Positions 9,718 through 18,680 of a stretch of DNA of 64,000 nucleotides are shown here, one piece after another. The notes under the pieces are model-generated. The model saw only the letters and a list, made by a program, of their open reading frames with translations, was not told the DNA's origin and made no database searches. The DNA is from Planctomycetota bacterium (lineage in GTDB: Bacteria > Planctomycetota > Planctomycetia > Gemmatales > Gemmataceae). The DNA lies in the NCBI GenBank assembly GCA_021781415.1, contig JAJXWW010000176.1, positions 29,958 through 93,957 of the forward strand, given 5' to 3'. Every line of letters starts with the position of its first letter. Within the stretch, counting starts at the first letter, position 1. The position numbers and the translations under genes were made by a program.

Positions 9718-10974
9718 ATGGGTCGAGGGTTTGCCATTGCCGTATGCCTCGTGGGGCTTTTGTCGCCGACTCTGACGGCGCAAACGCTTCTACCTCCGGC
9801 CCTGCGCGAACGAGGCGAACCACTGACCTTGCAACGTCTCGAAGAATTGGCCGATCAGTATCACCCTATCTTGCCGCGCGACCGCGCGCAAATCGACGCC
9901 GCGCGCGGCGTGGCCACGCAGGCCGGCATGTGGAACAATCCGCGCTTCGACACCAACAACCCGCAGGTCTTCAACGGGCGCAACACGGCGCTCAACGCCG
10001 GTTTCCAGCAGGAAATCCCGGTCATGGGCAAGAAACGGCTCGATCAGGCCGCAAGCAACGAAGTCGCGCGCCAGCAGGAATACAACCTCTCGCAAGATCG
10101 TTATTCTCTTTTAACGTCGATTCGGCAACAGTTCTATCAAGTGCTGAGCGATCAACGGCGGATTCAGGTATTGACGGAGATGGTCGAGGTCTTGGAGAAA
10201 TCGTATCGGGCAGGCGAGGAATTGAAGAAGGGCGGTTTAGCCGCCGAGATCGACCTGGTGCCGTTGCGCATCGAATGGCGTCGCGCCGTGGGAAATCTAC
10301 AAGCGAGCGAACGACTGCTCGCCAGCGACCGCAAGCAATTGAGCGATCTCGTCGGTCTCCCCGGTCTGGTGGACCGCGATGTCATGGGGCAGTTCAGCGG
10401 CGATTATCCGATCTTTTACGAAGATCAGATCAATCGCTATGTGACGCAGCAGCACACGCAGGTGCGCATCGCCCAAGCGGTGATCGCGCAAACGAAAGTG
10501 CAACTGCGCCGCGCCGAAGTCGAGCCTTTTCCCAATCCGTATATGGGGCCGGCGTATCAGTATGGGTTGGTGCCCGGACTCGAACAGTTCTGGTTCAACA
10601 TTCAGTTCGACATCCCCGTCCTCAACCGCAATCAGGGCGGCATCCGAGCGGCGCGCGGCAACGTCCGCGCCTCGGAGGAAAACCTCGTCGCCATTCAGTA
10701 CAATTTACTCAATCAGGCCCACAACCTCATCGGCCAGTACGAAAGCGCCCGCGCGGTGGTCGGTGAGTACGAGAAGAATATCTTGCCCGACAGCCGCGAC
10801 GGCTTGCAAAAGGCCCTCGACGCCTACAGCAAGCGTACCATGGATCTGGCGACCTTTTTGACCGTTCAGCGCAGCGTGGTGCAAGCCAATTCGGACTACC
10901 TGGATGCCCTAAACAATCTGTGGTCCAGCGCCGTGCAGTTGGCGGGTTTGTTACAATTGGACAGGTTTCGTTGA
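9718..10974 (+). CDS. TolC-family outer-membrane efflux protein
   Basis: The 418-residue protein starts at 9718 with a cleavable signal peptide (ends near LTAQ). Two long helical halves follow, each with the outer-membrane efflux protein pattern: GRNTALNAGFQQEIP and later FNIQFDIPVLNRNQGG mark the equivalent beta hairpins of the duplicated domains. The helices are Gln/Ala-rich with coiled-coil periodicity. In TolC trimers these parts form the outer-membrane channel and periplasmic tunnel. No RND pump or adaptor gene is adjacent; the RND pump at 58522-61986 is too far away to be called its operon partner. Confidence 0.88.
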   Translation: MGRGFAIAVCLVGLLSPTLTAQTLLPPALRERGEPLTLQRLEELADQYHPILPRDRAQIDAARGVATQAGMWNNPRFDTNNPQVFNGRNTALNAGFQQEIPVMGKKRLDQAASNEVARQQEYNLSQDRYSLLTSIRQQFYQVLSDQRRIQVLTEMVEVLEKSYRAGEELKKGGLAAEIDLVPLRIEWRRAVGNLQASERLLASDRKQLSDLVGLPGLVDRDVMGQFSGDYPIFYEDQINRYVTQQHTQVRIAQAVIAQTKVQLRRAEVEPFPNPYMGPAYQYGLVPGLEQFWFNIQFDIPVLNRNQGGIRAARGNVRASEENLVAIQYNLLNQAHNLIGQYESARAVVGEYEKNILPDSRDGLQKALDAYSKRTMDLATFLTVQRSVVQANSDYLDALNNLWSSAVQLAGLLQLDRFR

Positions 10975-11052
10975 GCCGTGTCGTGGCCGGACTACGACAA
11001 CCGCCCCGACCGGCCCCATCCCCATCGATCGACCGCAAGTGGAGAGTTCGCC

Positions 11053-12036
11053 GTGTCTCGCAAGAAGAAAAAATCGCATCCCCGCAAACCGTCGCACTCG
11101 GAAAGATCGTTTCGTGTCGTCCCCCTCGACGACTTCGAGTTCGAGAAGCATTGCGAGGCAGAGTCGTTCGCCGAATATCACGTTCTGTTCGACAAGCTGT
11201 GGAGCTTTCCATTCTCCGGCATGTTCGTTCGCCCGTTGGAGAACGGGCGGTTCGAGGTTGCGCCGGTAGCAGTCGTCCGGCTAATGCCGCTTGAGGAGGA
11301 CGACCCCGAGGAAGGCATCCAAGTTGAAGCCATCTTCGCCGAGGGCAACCAAATCGTGCCACTCTACAACATTCGACGGGGTGCGATCGACGGGAACGAC
11401 GATCCGCTCCTCGAAGCCTACTGCGAGTGGTACGACGAGCGTCTGGAAGGGAGCGAGATAAAGCAAACAGCTGGCCCATTCGAAGCCGACGGCACGTTCG
11501 ACTTAAAAGGTTTGTCGATTCATATCGTGCGTGCATTCGTATATGGTGCCGGTGCGGGCGGCGCGACGGGCGGCATCTTCATGGCCGTTCCGCGCGCGGA
11601 CACGGGCGGCACGATCGGCGCGGTTGCTTTCGGCTTATTTGGGATCGCATTCTTCTTATACGCCGTTCTCCAAGGAGCCTCGGCGAGGACTAAAATTCTT
11701 GGCCTCGTCCTATTCGCTTTGCTGGGGGCTTTCGTGGGAGGGACGTTTGGTCTGTCGATTGGAATCCTCCTCGTCGCTTACATGGGAACGATTCCCGGAG
11801 GTCTGGCGGGCTGGGCTATTGGGCGATGGTTGCTCCGAACGCCGGTCAAAGTCAGCGGTATGTGGGCGATCGCGGGGTCGCTTTTCGGCGGCCTCGTTTA
11901 TGCGTATGCCATCAATGCAGACGCCGTTCGTTCGGGATTCGGAATCGGACTTTTGCTGGGAATCGCCATTTTAATTCTGATGGCCGGCTTGTTCGTGGTG
12001 TCCTCCATGGCCGTGCTGTGGCCGAAGTCTGAATAG
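11053..12036 (+). CDS. Hypothetical multi-pass membrane protein
   Basis: A 327-residue protein is predicted from GTG 11053, which has GGAG 8 nt upstream. The frame is open back to a GTG at 10978, but that start has no ribosome site and overlaps the TolC gene context. The first 20 residues are very basic (SRKKKKSHPRKP). Residues of about 35-145 are soluble and acidic, and the remainder has six or seven Gly-rich hydrophobic segments (GAGAGGATGGIF, FALLGAFVGGTFGLSIGI). I do not recognise the family. It follows the TolC gene and ends 8 nt from a convergent MOSC gene. Confidence 0.7.
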   Translation: MSRKKKKSHPRKPSHSERSFRVVPLDDFEFEKHCEAESFAEYHVLFDKLWSFPFSGMFVRPLENGRFEVAPVAVVRLMPLEEDDPEEGIQVEAIFAEGNQIVPLYNIRRGAIDGNDDPLLEAYCEWYDERLEGSEIKQTAGPFEADGTFDLKGLSIHIVRAFVYGAGAGGATGGIFMAVPRADTGGTIGAVAFGLFGIAFFLYAVLQGASARTKILGLVLFALLGAFVGGTFGLSIGILLVAYMGTIPGGLAGWAIGRWLLRTPVKVSGMWAIAGSLFGGLVYAYAINADAVRSGFGIGLLLGIAILILMAGLFVVSSMAVLWPKSE

Positions 12037-12044
12037 TCGCCGCT

Positions 12045-12701
12045 CTAGGATAATCCCTGCCGAGATTCCTTGAGCCGACTCTCGAATTTGTTTCGCAGCA
12101 CGGCGGCCAAATGGCGGACGCGGAGCGCTCGCTGCATCAGCGCGCGGTTGGTCTTGTCGTGGACCATGAGGCGAAAGAGTTCCGTCACCGTCAGGCGATT
12201 CTCGTCTCGATGGACGATTTCGACCGCGTCTCCCGCGCCAATGTCGCCTTCTTCCAGCACGGACAGGTAATAGCCGGGACGATTGCTTGCCAGAAAGCGC
12301 GCAACCATGTCGGCATCCTCGAATCGAATGCCGAGTTTGAAACACGGCAGACGCGGCTGCGTGACGGCGAGTCGCACCGAACCGAGTTGCCATTCATCGC
12401 CGATATGCACGGCATCCTCCGGCAGCCCTTCGACGGTAAGATTCTCGCCGAAGATGCCAAACGGCAACTCGCGACCGGACAACCGTTCGCTCCAATACGA
12501 GTAATTCTCGATGGGATAGGCATAGACGGCTTTGTCGGGTCCGCCATGAACCGATAGATCGGCTTGACCGTCTCCGGCCAGATTGTGACGGCGCACCGCG
12601 ACGCGGCCTCCAATCGGTTCTTTATGAATGCCGGTGCGCACGAGATCGGTGCCGCGCCGCACATCGCGGGGTAGACCGACGTTGACCGAGACAACACGCA
12701 T
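12045..12701 (-). CDS. MOSC domain-containing protein (YiiM-like)
   Basis: The 218-residue protein begins MRVVSVNVGLPR. MOSC domains bind sulfur carried on molybdenum cofactor and related ligands; the conserved Cys lies in RLPCFKLG. GGPDKAVYAYP, FGENLTVEG and the C-terminal three-helix part (TVTELFRLMVHDK) match the YiiM type, which in Escherichia coli reduces N-hydroxylated compounds. A GTG one codon upstream (12704) has better spacing to GGAGG and is an alternative start. The frame is open further upstream, but that part is not conserved. Confidence 0.88.
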   Translation of the reverse strand: MRVVSVNVGLPRDVRRGTDLVRTGIHKEPIGGRVAVRRHNLAGDGQADLSVHGGPDKAVYAYPIENYSYWSERLSGRELPFGIFGENLTVEGLPEDAVHIGDEWQLGSVRLAVTQPRLPCFKLGIRFEDADMVARFLASNRPGYYLSVLEEGDIGAGDAVEIVHRDENRLTVTELFRLMVHDKTNRALMQRALRVRHLAAVLRNKFESRLKESRQGLS

Positions 12702-12804
12702 CACATTGAAGTCCTCCGCGCGCTCGGAAGGCACATCCACGCATTGTACCCTCCGAGTGGGACTTCGAGAAAGCGCCTCGCGGCATTTATCTATTTTTCG
12801 ATCC

Positions 12805-13602
12805 CTATTGTGCGTTTCGTTGGCCCTGGCGGCGCGGGATACGAAGGTGGCGAACCGAAGCGCTGGCATCCTCGTCGTCCACGAACGTTGGGCTTTCGTC
12901 GCGGCTCTCCGCCTCTTTGAGGACGCGAACGAACGGCAACAAAACCGGTCGCTCGCCAGTCTCGTCGTCGCTCCCGTTCTCGCGCCGCTGGGCATCGGTG
13001 CGGCAGCGCGCTCGATGGAAGCGAAACTCGTCCCATAGTTTGCGATAGCGCGGCGAGTGCGCGTTGCGAAACAGGGCGCGTTGCAGCGTCGATCGCGCTT
13101 CGTCGGTACGTCCGCACAGACGTAGCCCTTTCACCAGCTTGCTCAGCACCTCGACATCTCCCGGTTCGCGCTCGGATGCCTCGCGCAAGCGCGACAACCC
13201 TTCGTCGGTCTGACCCAACCGCAGCAGCAAGTGACCGTAATCGGCAAGGCAGTGAGCGTGGCCGGGATCGAGTTCCAGCGCTCGGCGATAATGGACGCCG
13301 GCTCGTTCGAGATCGCCCCCTTCCTCGCCACCGAGAGCCACGGCCAGCAAGTAATGGTAGCGTGCGCTATCGGGTTGGTGGCGCAGAGCGGCGGCAAGGT
13401 GTCGGCGGGCATTCTTGTATTTGCGGCGCTTCAGATAGATGTCGGCGAGACGCGCTTGGGTCTCTTCGGCGGCATCGCTGGAAAGATGGCGAAACTTCGC
13501 CAAGCGCGTCAAAACCGATAAGGCATCCCGGTGCCGGCCGACTTCCTGATAGCGTCGGCCCAACGCGAGAACGCGATCGACGAGATTCAATGTGTTTATC
13601 AT
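12805..13602 (-). CDS. TPR-repeat protein
   Basis: The 265-residue protein starts at ATG 13602 with GGAGG 7 nt upstream. Residues of about 5-170 contain about five tetratricopeptide helices pairs (RRYQEVGRHRDALSVL, RRHLAAALRHQPDSARYHYL, HYRRALELDPGHAHCLADYG, EASEREPGDVEVL). The last 70 residues are charged and low in hydrophobics (DAQRRENGSDDETGERP), probably disordered. It acts as a protein-interaction scaffold by family knowledge; the partner is unknown. It is downstream of the J-like/TPR pair on the same strand. Confidence 0.82.
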   Translation of the reverse strand: MINTLNLVDRVLALGRRYQEVGRHRDALSVLTRLAKFRHLSSDAAEETQARLADIYLKRRKYKNARRHLAAALRHQPDSARYHYLLAVALGGEEGGDLERAGVHYRRALELDPGHAHCLADYGHLLLRLGQTDEGLSRLREASEREPGDVEVLSKLVKGLRLCGRTDEARSTLQRALFRNAHSPRYRKLWDEFRFHRARCRTDAQRRENGSDDETGERPVLLPFVRVLKEAESRDESPTFVDDEDASASVRHLRIPRRQGQRNAQ

Positions 13603-13722
13603 GACGCTGCCTCCATGCAGCAAGGAAAAGAACTTTCCGCGAACGCCTATCATAACCTCGCTCCGCATTCAAGCAAGCTGAAACGGCGTTCAGGCCGCAC
13701 GGGACGGCGCTTGAAACACCGT

Positions 13723-14169
13723 TTACGCTCCCGGATCGAAGAGGAGATTCCGCCACGCCGCTTCCGCCGTCTGTCGTTCGATCTCCTCTGGCGAGTCGTT
13801 GACATCGATTGCCTCGAACGGCAAAGGGGGCGACTGCAATTCCTTGGCGGCCAGGACGCATAACGCTTCTTCAAACTCTCCGATGTCCAAGGCCGGACGC
13901 TGTGTCGACGGATCCGGTGCAACGGGACGACGAAAGCTCGAGGCGAAGCGTTCCAAGCTCGGATGGTCGTAACACGGCGCATCGTGGGCAAGAAGGGCAA
14001 ACAGTTGGCGATCCTCAGCGCGAGTTGTCAGCGCCTGCGCGGCCCGCCGGAGGGCGTCGAGCGCCGCTTCGTCGGGGGCGCGTTGCCGCAGGCGTCCGGC
14101 CTGACGCACGATCTCCTCCTCGGAAGCGGAGGGGTCCAAACGCAGTTCTTCAAACGGATTGCGATTCAC
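13723..14169 (-). CDS. Small J-domain-like protein, translationally coupled to upstream TPR protein
   Basis: The 148-residue protein begins MNRNPFEELRLDPSASEEEI, which resembles the first helix and turn of a J-domain (NPFEVLGLDPSA...). No clear HPD is present, so DnaK stimulation is doubtful. Its GTG start (14169-14167) overlaps the TGA stop of the 974-residue TPR gene as GTGA, which implies translational coupling. The remainder is helical, without signal peptide. The partner gene suggests both act together, perhaps in a large assembly; that is inference. Confidence 0.7.
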   Translation of the reverse strand: MNRNPFEELRLDPSASEEEIVRQAGRLRQRAPDEAALDALRRAAQALTTRAEDRQLFALLAHDAPCYDHPSLERFASSFRRPVAPDPSTQRPALDIGEFEEALCVLAAKELQSPPLPFEAIDVNDSPEEIERQTAEAAWRNLLFDPGA

Positions 14170-17090
14170 TTTTCCGATTCCTCCGTCGTCGTCTCGCCGA
14201 GTAGATCGCGGACATTGTTGTTGGCGGGGTTCCAGCGCAGCGCTTCGCGGTAGAGGGCGCGTTTGCCAGCGGGATCGTCGGCGACAAACCCGCGAAACTT
14301 CCAGAACTCCGACAGTGCCGCGCGCGCCGTCAGATCACCGGGCCGCTCGTCGATGCGCCGCGCCAATTGCAAGGCGAAGGGGGTAAAGCGTTCGACCTGG
14401 TTCCGTAACGTCGCCGCATCGTTTTGGTGGTACAGATCGAGGAACCAATCGTTGCAGATTTCGACCAGCGCGGCCAGAAGGCGCGGATGGTCGCGGTCCA
14501 AACTGAGCAGCCTACGCAGATGCGTCAACCCCTTCTCGTAGTCGGCCCGCCAGCCTTCGGGGATCGCTCCGAAACGCATGGACTCGCGGGTCGTCAACAG
14601 GTATTCCGTGGCCAACTCCTCGCGGAACCGCTCGACGCACTCGGTCAACTCGCCTCTCAAGGCGTCGTCGATTCGACCGGCCAGCGCGGGCAGTTCGCGG
14701 ACCATGTTGGCGTAACGCCGGGCGGCATCGACGCTATTGCGAGCCAGTAAGTCGTTGATGCGCCGTCGATGCCGTTGCAGCAAGGAATCGAAGAGGATGC
14801 GGCGGGCTTCGGGCGAGTCGGCGACAAACCGCAGCCAGCAGTGCCACGACCGCCGCCATGCCGATTCGGCTTGCTCGATCTCGCCGCGCTCTTCGCGTTC
14901 GAGAGCCGTTCGCCGCATCAACAAGGCGAGATGATGGGCCAAGCGAGGCGAGAGGTCGTCTCGTTCGCTCATCGTCTCCAAACGACCGAGAGCGGCCATC
15001 GGATCGCCCGAATCGAGCGCTTCCAACACGTCGGCACTGTCCGGTCTGGCCTCCAAGGCAACGACCACGTCCACGATCGCTCCGGGTGGCTGCGAGGCGT
15101 CGGCCAAGGTCTGCGCGCGGGCGAGCCGTTGCAACTGAGGCAGCGCATCCCGCACCGTTTGACTGTTGGGCGTGCCGTCGAGGGTGGGATCGCGCTCCAG
15201 CGCGCGGCGGACAAACGCCAGCGCTTCGCGGGCGTCTTCGCGTGCCAGCGCGCGCGCCGCACGGTGCAAAAACCAAGGCACGGCCGCCACACCGGTCGGC
15301 GGTTCCGCCTCGCCGCTGCGCAGCGGTGTCAAACCGGCGTGAGTCAGCAAGGACGCCGCCTCTTGGCCCAACGACGACGGCTCCCACAAGCCGAGCCAGC
15401 GCGCCAACACCCGCTGCCAACCCGGCGGTCCAGACGCGCAGATGGAATCCAACGCCCGCAGCACGAAAGGCGGAGGCGTCGCCAAGCCGCGCCATGCTTC
15501 CGTTGCTTCGAGCAGTTCGGCCACGGTTCGGTCGTCGCCGCGCTCGAATGCCTCTTGTACGAGCAACGATTGTGCCATCCCTCTCCAATGCGGCAGCGAA
15601 AGCATTGGGCGCAGTTCGTCGCGCCACGCCGCCGCGTCGGGGGCATTCGGATCGAGCCGTCGCGCCGCGCGCCACAGGCGCGCCGCGGGTTGATCGCTCT
15701 CGCTCCGAATCGTTTGCAACAACGCATCGGGTTCGAGTCGCAACCGCTGCCGTTCGATCGGCGAACGCAACTCCTCGGTTAAATCCGTCCGTTGCGACCA
15801 CTCGAGAAACAGCTGTCGATTTTCGAGGTCCGTAAAGTGGCTTATAGCCCACTCCACGGCCGCGCGGAAAGCGTTGCGTCCTTCGGCATCGGCGCACGAC
15901 TTCGCGGACCATTTGCGCACGGTCTCGACATCGACGCCGCGCGCTTGCAGGAAGCTGGCGAGCGATTGAAAATGCTTGCAGGCGGCTTCTTGGTATCCTT
16001 GGGTTTCCGCCAGCCGCAGCGCGTCGAGCAACTCAGCCGGGCTGGCTTCGCGGCGTCGAAACCGTTCGAGAGCCGACCGAGCGCGGCAGCGCACGGCGAG
16101 AAACAGCCCCGGTTGTTGCGAGAGCAATTCCGCGCCGTCTTCGATTCCCAAACACACCAGAGCGTAGCGCGCGAAGGGTTGAACCGAAGGATTGTTCTCG
16201 GCAACGCGATAGGCGGCGATTGCTTCTTCGATTCGTCCGTCGCGTCGCAGCTGTTGGCCTCGAACAAAATCGCGCAGAGACGGCGATACCTTTCCATCGT
16301 CGCAACTCCGACCGCCGAGCCGGCTCTCGATCCGCGCGGACCAGTCTTGCATCGCCGCCGGGGGGTACAGTCCCGCCTGAGCCTGATTTAGCCAGGCCCG
16401 CGCCTTGTCGGCTCGATTCGGATGGGCCGCGATCCAGGCCAACAAGAGCAAGCGTTCGACCCAGGCCACCGCAGTCGTTGGCGTCCACTCGCCGAGCAAT
16501 CGCTCTGCCTGCGTCCACTCGTCGCGCTTCAACAACATACGGGCTTCGAGCAACGGCCCCTCGGCGCATCCGGCAACGCGCCGATTGCCGCGCACCGATT
16601 TCCATACTTGCTCGGCGCGATCGACTCGTCCCGCCCGAGCCAACAGATCGACGAACCAAGCCGCCGCGCGCGGCAAGCCGCCCAGCGTCTTCAGGACGTT
16701 CTCGAACTCGCCCAACGCTTCGCCGTGTCCCTCCGCCAGGCGCACGCGCGCCCGCCAATAAGCCGCCTCGGCCAGTGCCTCCGTGGCATTCTGCTCGCGG
16801 GCATGGCGCATCACTTCGCTCCATTGCACCGTCGCCGCGTCCGGTTCGTCGTTCAGCCAACGCAGCCAGCCGACCGTGAAGAGGCGCTCGCGCTCCAAGT
16901 TGGGATCGCTAAACGGGGCGGTGAGAAGTTCCAATGCGCGCGCGCGTTCGAGCGTCATGGCCGGCGTGTAGGCATCGAGCAATTTACGAATCCGGGAGAG
17001 AACAACGCGCGCCGTCGTCTCCGGATGAAAGGGGGCAAATGTCTCGCGCGAGGACTCGGCACTGCGCGAATGGCCGGACGCTTGATACAT
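14166..17090 (-). CDS. Large TPR-repeat protein (974 aa)
   Basis: The protein is 974 residues long, rich in Ala, Arg, Leu and Trp, with no signal peptide or membrane segment. Degenerate tetratricopeptide-like helix pairs run through nearly the whole length (EALGEFENVLKTLGGLPRAA, REALAFVRRALERDPTLDGT, EQAESAWRRSWHCWLRF, KRALYREALRWNPANNNVRD). Start at 17090 has GAGG 7 nt upstream. It probably forms a superhelical scaffold in the cytoplasm. It is followed by the overlapping J-like gene and then a TPR gene, so three potential chaperone or scaffold proteins are clustered. Confidence 0.82.
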   Translation of the reverse strand: MYQASGHSRSAESSRETFAPFHPETTARVVLSRIRKLLDAYTPAMTLERARALELLTAPFSDPNLERERLFTVGWLRWLNDEPDAATVQWSEVMRHAREQNATEALAEAAYWRARVRLAEGHGEALGEFENVLKTLGGLPRAAAWFVDLLARAGRVDRAEQVWKSVRGNRRVAGCAEGPLLEARMLLKRDEWTQAERLLGEWTPTTAVAWVERLLLLAWIAAHPNRADKARAWLNQAQAGLYPPAAMQDWSARIESRLGGRSCDDGKVSPSLRDFVRGQQLRRDGRIEEAIAAYRVAENNPSVQPFARYALVCLGIEDGAELLSQQPGLFLAVRCRARSALERFRRREASPAELLDALRLAETQGYQEAACKHFQSLASFLQARGVDVETVRKWSAKSCADAEGRNAFRAAVEWAISHFTDLENRQLFLEWSQRTDLTEELRSPIERQRLRLEPDALLQTIRSESDQPAARLWRAARRLDPNAPDAAAWRDELRPMLSLPHWRGMAQSLLVQEAFERGDDRTVAELLEATEAWRGLATPPPFVLRALDSICASGPPGWQRVLARWLGLWEPSSLGQEAASLLTHAGLTPLRSGEAEPPTGVAAVPWFLHRAARALAREDAREALAFVRRALERDPTLDGTPNSQTVRDALPQLQRLARAQTLADASQPPGAIVDVVVALEARPDSADVLEALDSGDPMAALGRLETMSERDDLSPRLAHHLALLMRRTALEREERGEIEQAESAWRRSWHCWLRFVADSPEARRILFDSLLQRHRRRINDLLARNSVDAARRYANMVRELPALAGRIDDALRGELTECVERFREELATEYLLTTRESMRFGAIPEGWRADYEKGLTHLRRLLSLDRDHPRLLAALVEICNDWFLDLYHQNDAATLRNQVERFTPFALQLARRIDERPGDLTARAALSEFWKFRGFVADDPAGKRALYREALRWNPANNNVRDLLGETTTEESEK

Positions 17091-17262
17091 GCGGACCTCA
17101 AGGATGATTGGCTGCTCCGTCTCGGATATTGCTCCTCATCCTACTCTTTTGAAATCGCAATGTCCGTGCGTTGCCGAGCGAAATCGACCTTAAGGATCTA
17201 ACCCGAATAGGTCACCACGGAGATCGCGGAGATCGCGGAGAAAAAACAAAAAGTAATTCGTA

Positions 17263-17290
17263 GGGTGGGTCGAAGCGCAGCGAGACCCAC
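17263..17290. repeat. Small GGGTGGGTC / GACCCAC hairpin
   Basis: Arms 17265-17271 and 17284-17290 pair around a 12-nt loop. It is related to the perfect hairpin at 2173-2207. Just upstream, GGAGATCGC is repeated in short tandem (about 17219-17240). It sits upstream of the TPR operon in the 450-bp gap before MITE copy 2. Confidence 0.4.
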
Positions 17291-17304
17291 TCCACAACAC
17301 CCCT

Positions 17305-17485
17305 CATTAGCAGTACAGCGCTACTCCCCTCTCCCCTGTATACAGGGGAGAGGGGCCGGGGGTGAGGGGTTTGGTGAAAGCGAGTGGTTTCGGGGTCTCC
17401 TTTCGTCTCTTACCCCTCACCCCCAACCCCTCTCCCCTGAGTACAGGGGAGAGGGGGGAATCCGAGAGCAGCGATGTACAATTAG
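17305..17485. repeat. MITE-like palindromic element, copy 2 (inverted relative to copy 1)
   Basis: A core of about 170 bp is flanked by direct ATTAG (17306-17310 and 17481-17485). The left end ACAGCGCTACTC corresponds to the right end of copy 1. The right end (GAATCCGAGAGCAGCGATGTACA) corresponds to its left end, so the element is inverted. The spacer GTTTGGTGAAAGCGAGTGG is the reverse complement of the copy 1 spacer with few changes. Matching length, spacer and ends support a mobile or formerly mobile unit. Confidence 0.8.
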
Positions 17486-17539
17486 AGAGGTTATTCCGAA
17501 CCAAATCCGAAAGGCTTCCGCTCGTTTTTTCTGTCGGCA

Positions 17540-18460
17540 CTAAAACTGGAGTGCGCAGGTGAGTTGCCACTGGCCGGGAGCGGCGCGGGCGGGACCGAGG
17601 GGAAGTAGGACCGCGCTGGAAACCCACCAGCTATCGTTGAGGTGCCACGTCAATCCAGGCAACACATCGTAGTTCGGCAGCCAACGAAGACTGTCGCGAG
17701 TGGAGGCGAATTGCCCCAGCGCGCCCAGCGAGAAATAGAGATTGCGCAGACTCTCCGGTCCCTCGTCGAGAAGCGGATGTTGCAAGGCCAGGCCGTATTG
17801 GAAATTGCGCCGCAGCGGATACGCTCCGATGTCGCCGACGTTGTTCAGAGGCACGTTTTTGGAAACGAATCCTTGCAGGGCGAGTCGGTCGTTGACGGCG
17901 TGGAATACGCCGAACGATGGGCTGAACACGGTAGGCCCGTTGGGCAATCCGCCGAACTGCGAGCCGGTGGGCGTCACCGCTTGAACGCCGATCGAACAAC
18001 TCGTCGTGGGTGAATCGAACAGAGTCACCTGCGAGTTGACGCGATAATAGCCGAAACCGCCTGGATCGCCGGGACGGCGCAAATCGAAGTACGGATTGTC
18101 CGCGCCCATGCCGAATTGTATCCACTCCGGCCCCGCGTTTTCGACCGTGGCTGGGCCGGCGTTGACTCCGGGAAAGTGTGTGACACCCGGCAGATCGAAA
18201 TCGTCGTCGTGCATCCCAATCGGATCGGCGAGGAACCCCGGCGCGATGCGAAACAGATGCAGACGAGGGATGCGATTGCTCGACGATGCCGCCGATTCCG
18301 AGAGCGTGGCATTCGACGCGAGATTGGTCTCCCACATGCGGAGTAGGGATGTATCCTCGGACGCCGGCAGCTGCGCCATGGAGGACGGGGGCGGCAAAGC
18401 GAACCCGCACAACACGAAGAACGCTGCTCCGAACCGATTGGGGATAGAGAATTCGTTCAT
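17540..18460 (-). CDS. Predicted outer-membrane protein, function unknown
   Basis: The 306-residue protein starts at MNEFSIPNRF (18460); upstream codons lack a ribosome site. Residues of about 10-32 form a signal peptide ending near SSMAQ. The body has alternating strands, many Gly/Asn/Pro turns and a C-terminal Phe (LTCALQF), typical of outer-membrane barrels. PGVTHFPGVNAGPATVENAG and RNFQYGLALQHPLLDEG may be useful family tags, but I do not recognise it. It is distinct in sequence from the BBP7 protein at 8585. The kinase gene lies 221 nt upstream, separated by a palindrome. Confidence 0.65.
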   Translation of the reverse strand: MNEFSIPNRFGAAFFVLCGFALPPPSSMAQLPASEDTSLLRMWETNLASNATLSESAASSSNRIPRLHLFRIAPGFLADPIGMHDDDFDLPGVTHFPGVNAGPATVENAGPEWIQFGMGADNPYFDLRRPGDPGGFGYYRVNSQVTLFDSPTTSCSIGVQAVTPTGSQFGGLPNGPTVFSPSFGVFHAVNDRLALQGFVSKNVPLNNVGDIGAYPLRRNFQYGLALQHPLLDEGPESLRNLYFSLGALGQFASTRDSLRWLPNYDVLPGLTWHLNDSWWVSSAVLLPLGPARAAPGQWQLTCALQF

Positions 18461-18568
18461 GGTAGCTCGTGGAAGAAGGCCAACGAGCGCCTCGGTCAAC
18501 ACCGATTCCGAGGCAAACGGCGCACGGAAGGCATATCGACCACTCGGCGAGAAAACAAGAGCAAGAAT

Positions 18569-18650
18569 CAGTAGTTCTGAGTTCTGAGTTCTGAGTTCTG
18601 AGTTCTGAGTGCCGAGTCTTTTTCCTTCTGCTCAGAACTCAGAACTACTG
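18569..18650. repeat. Heptanucleotide tandem repeat inside a 20-bp perfect inverted repeat
   Basis: TTCTGAG is repeated five times in tandem (18575-18609). CAGTAGTTCTGAGTTCTGAG (18569-18588) is the exact reverse complement of 18631-18650. The structure lies just past the kinase stop, so it could be its terminator, and the 7-mer copy number could vary by slippage. Confidence 0.75.
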
Positions 18651-18680
18651 AGAATCTAACGCCATCGCCAACGGTTCGGA

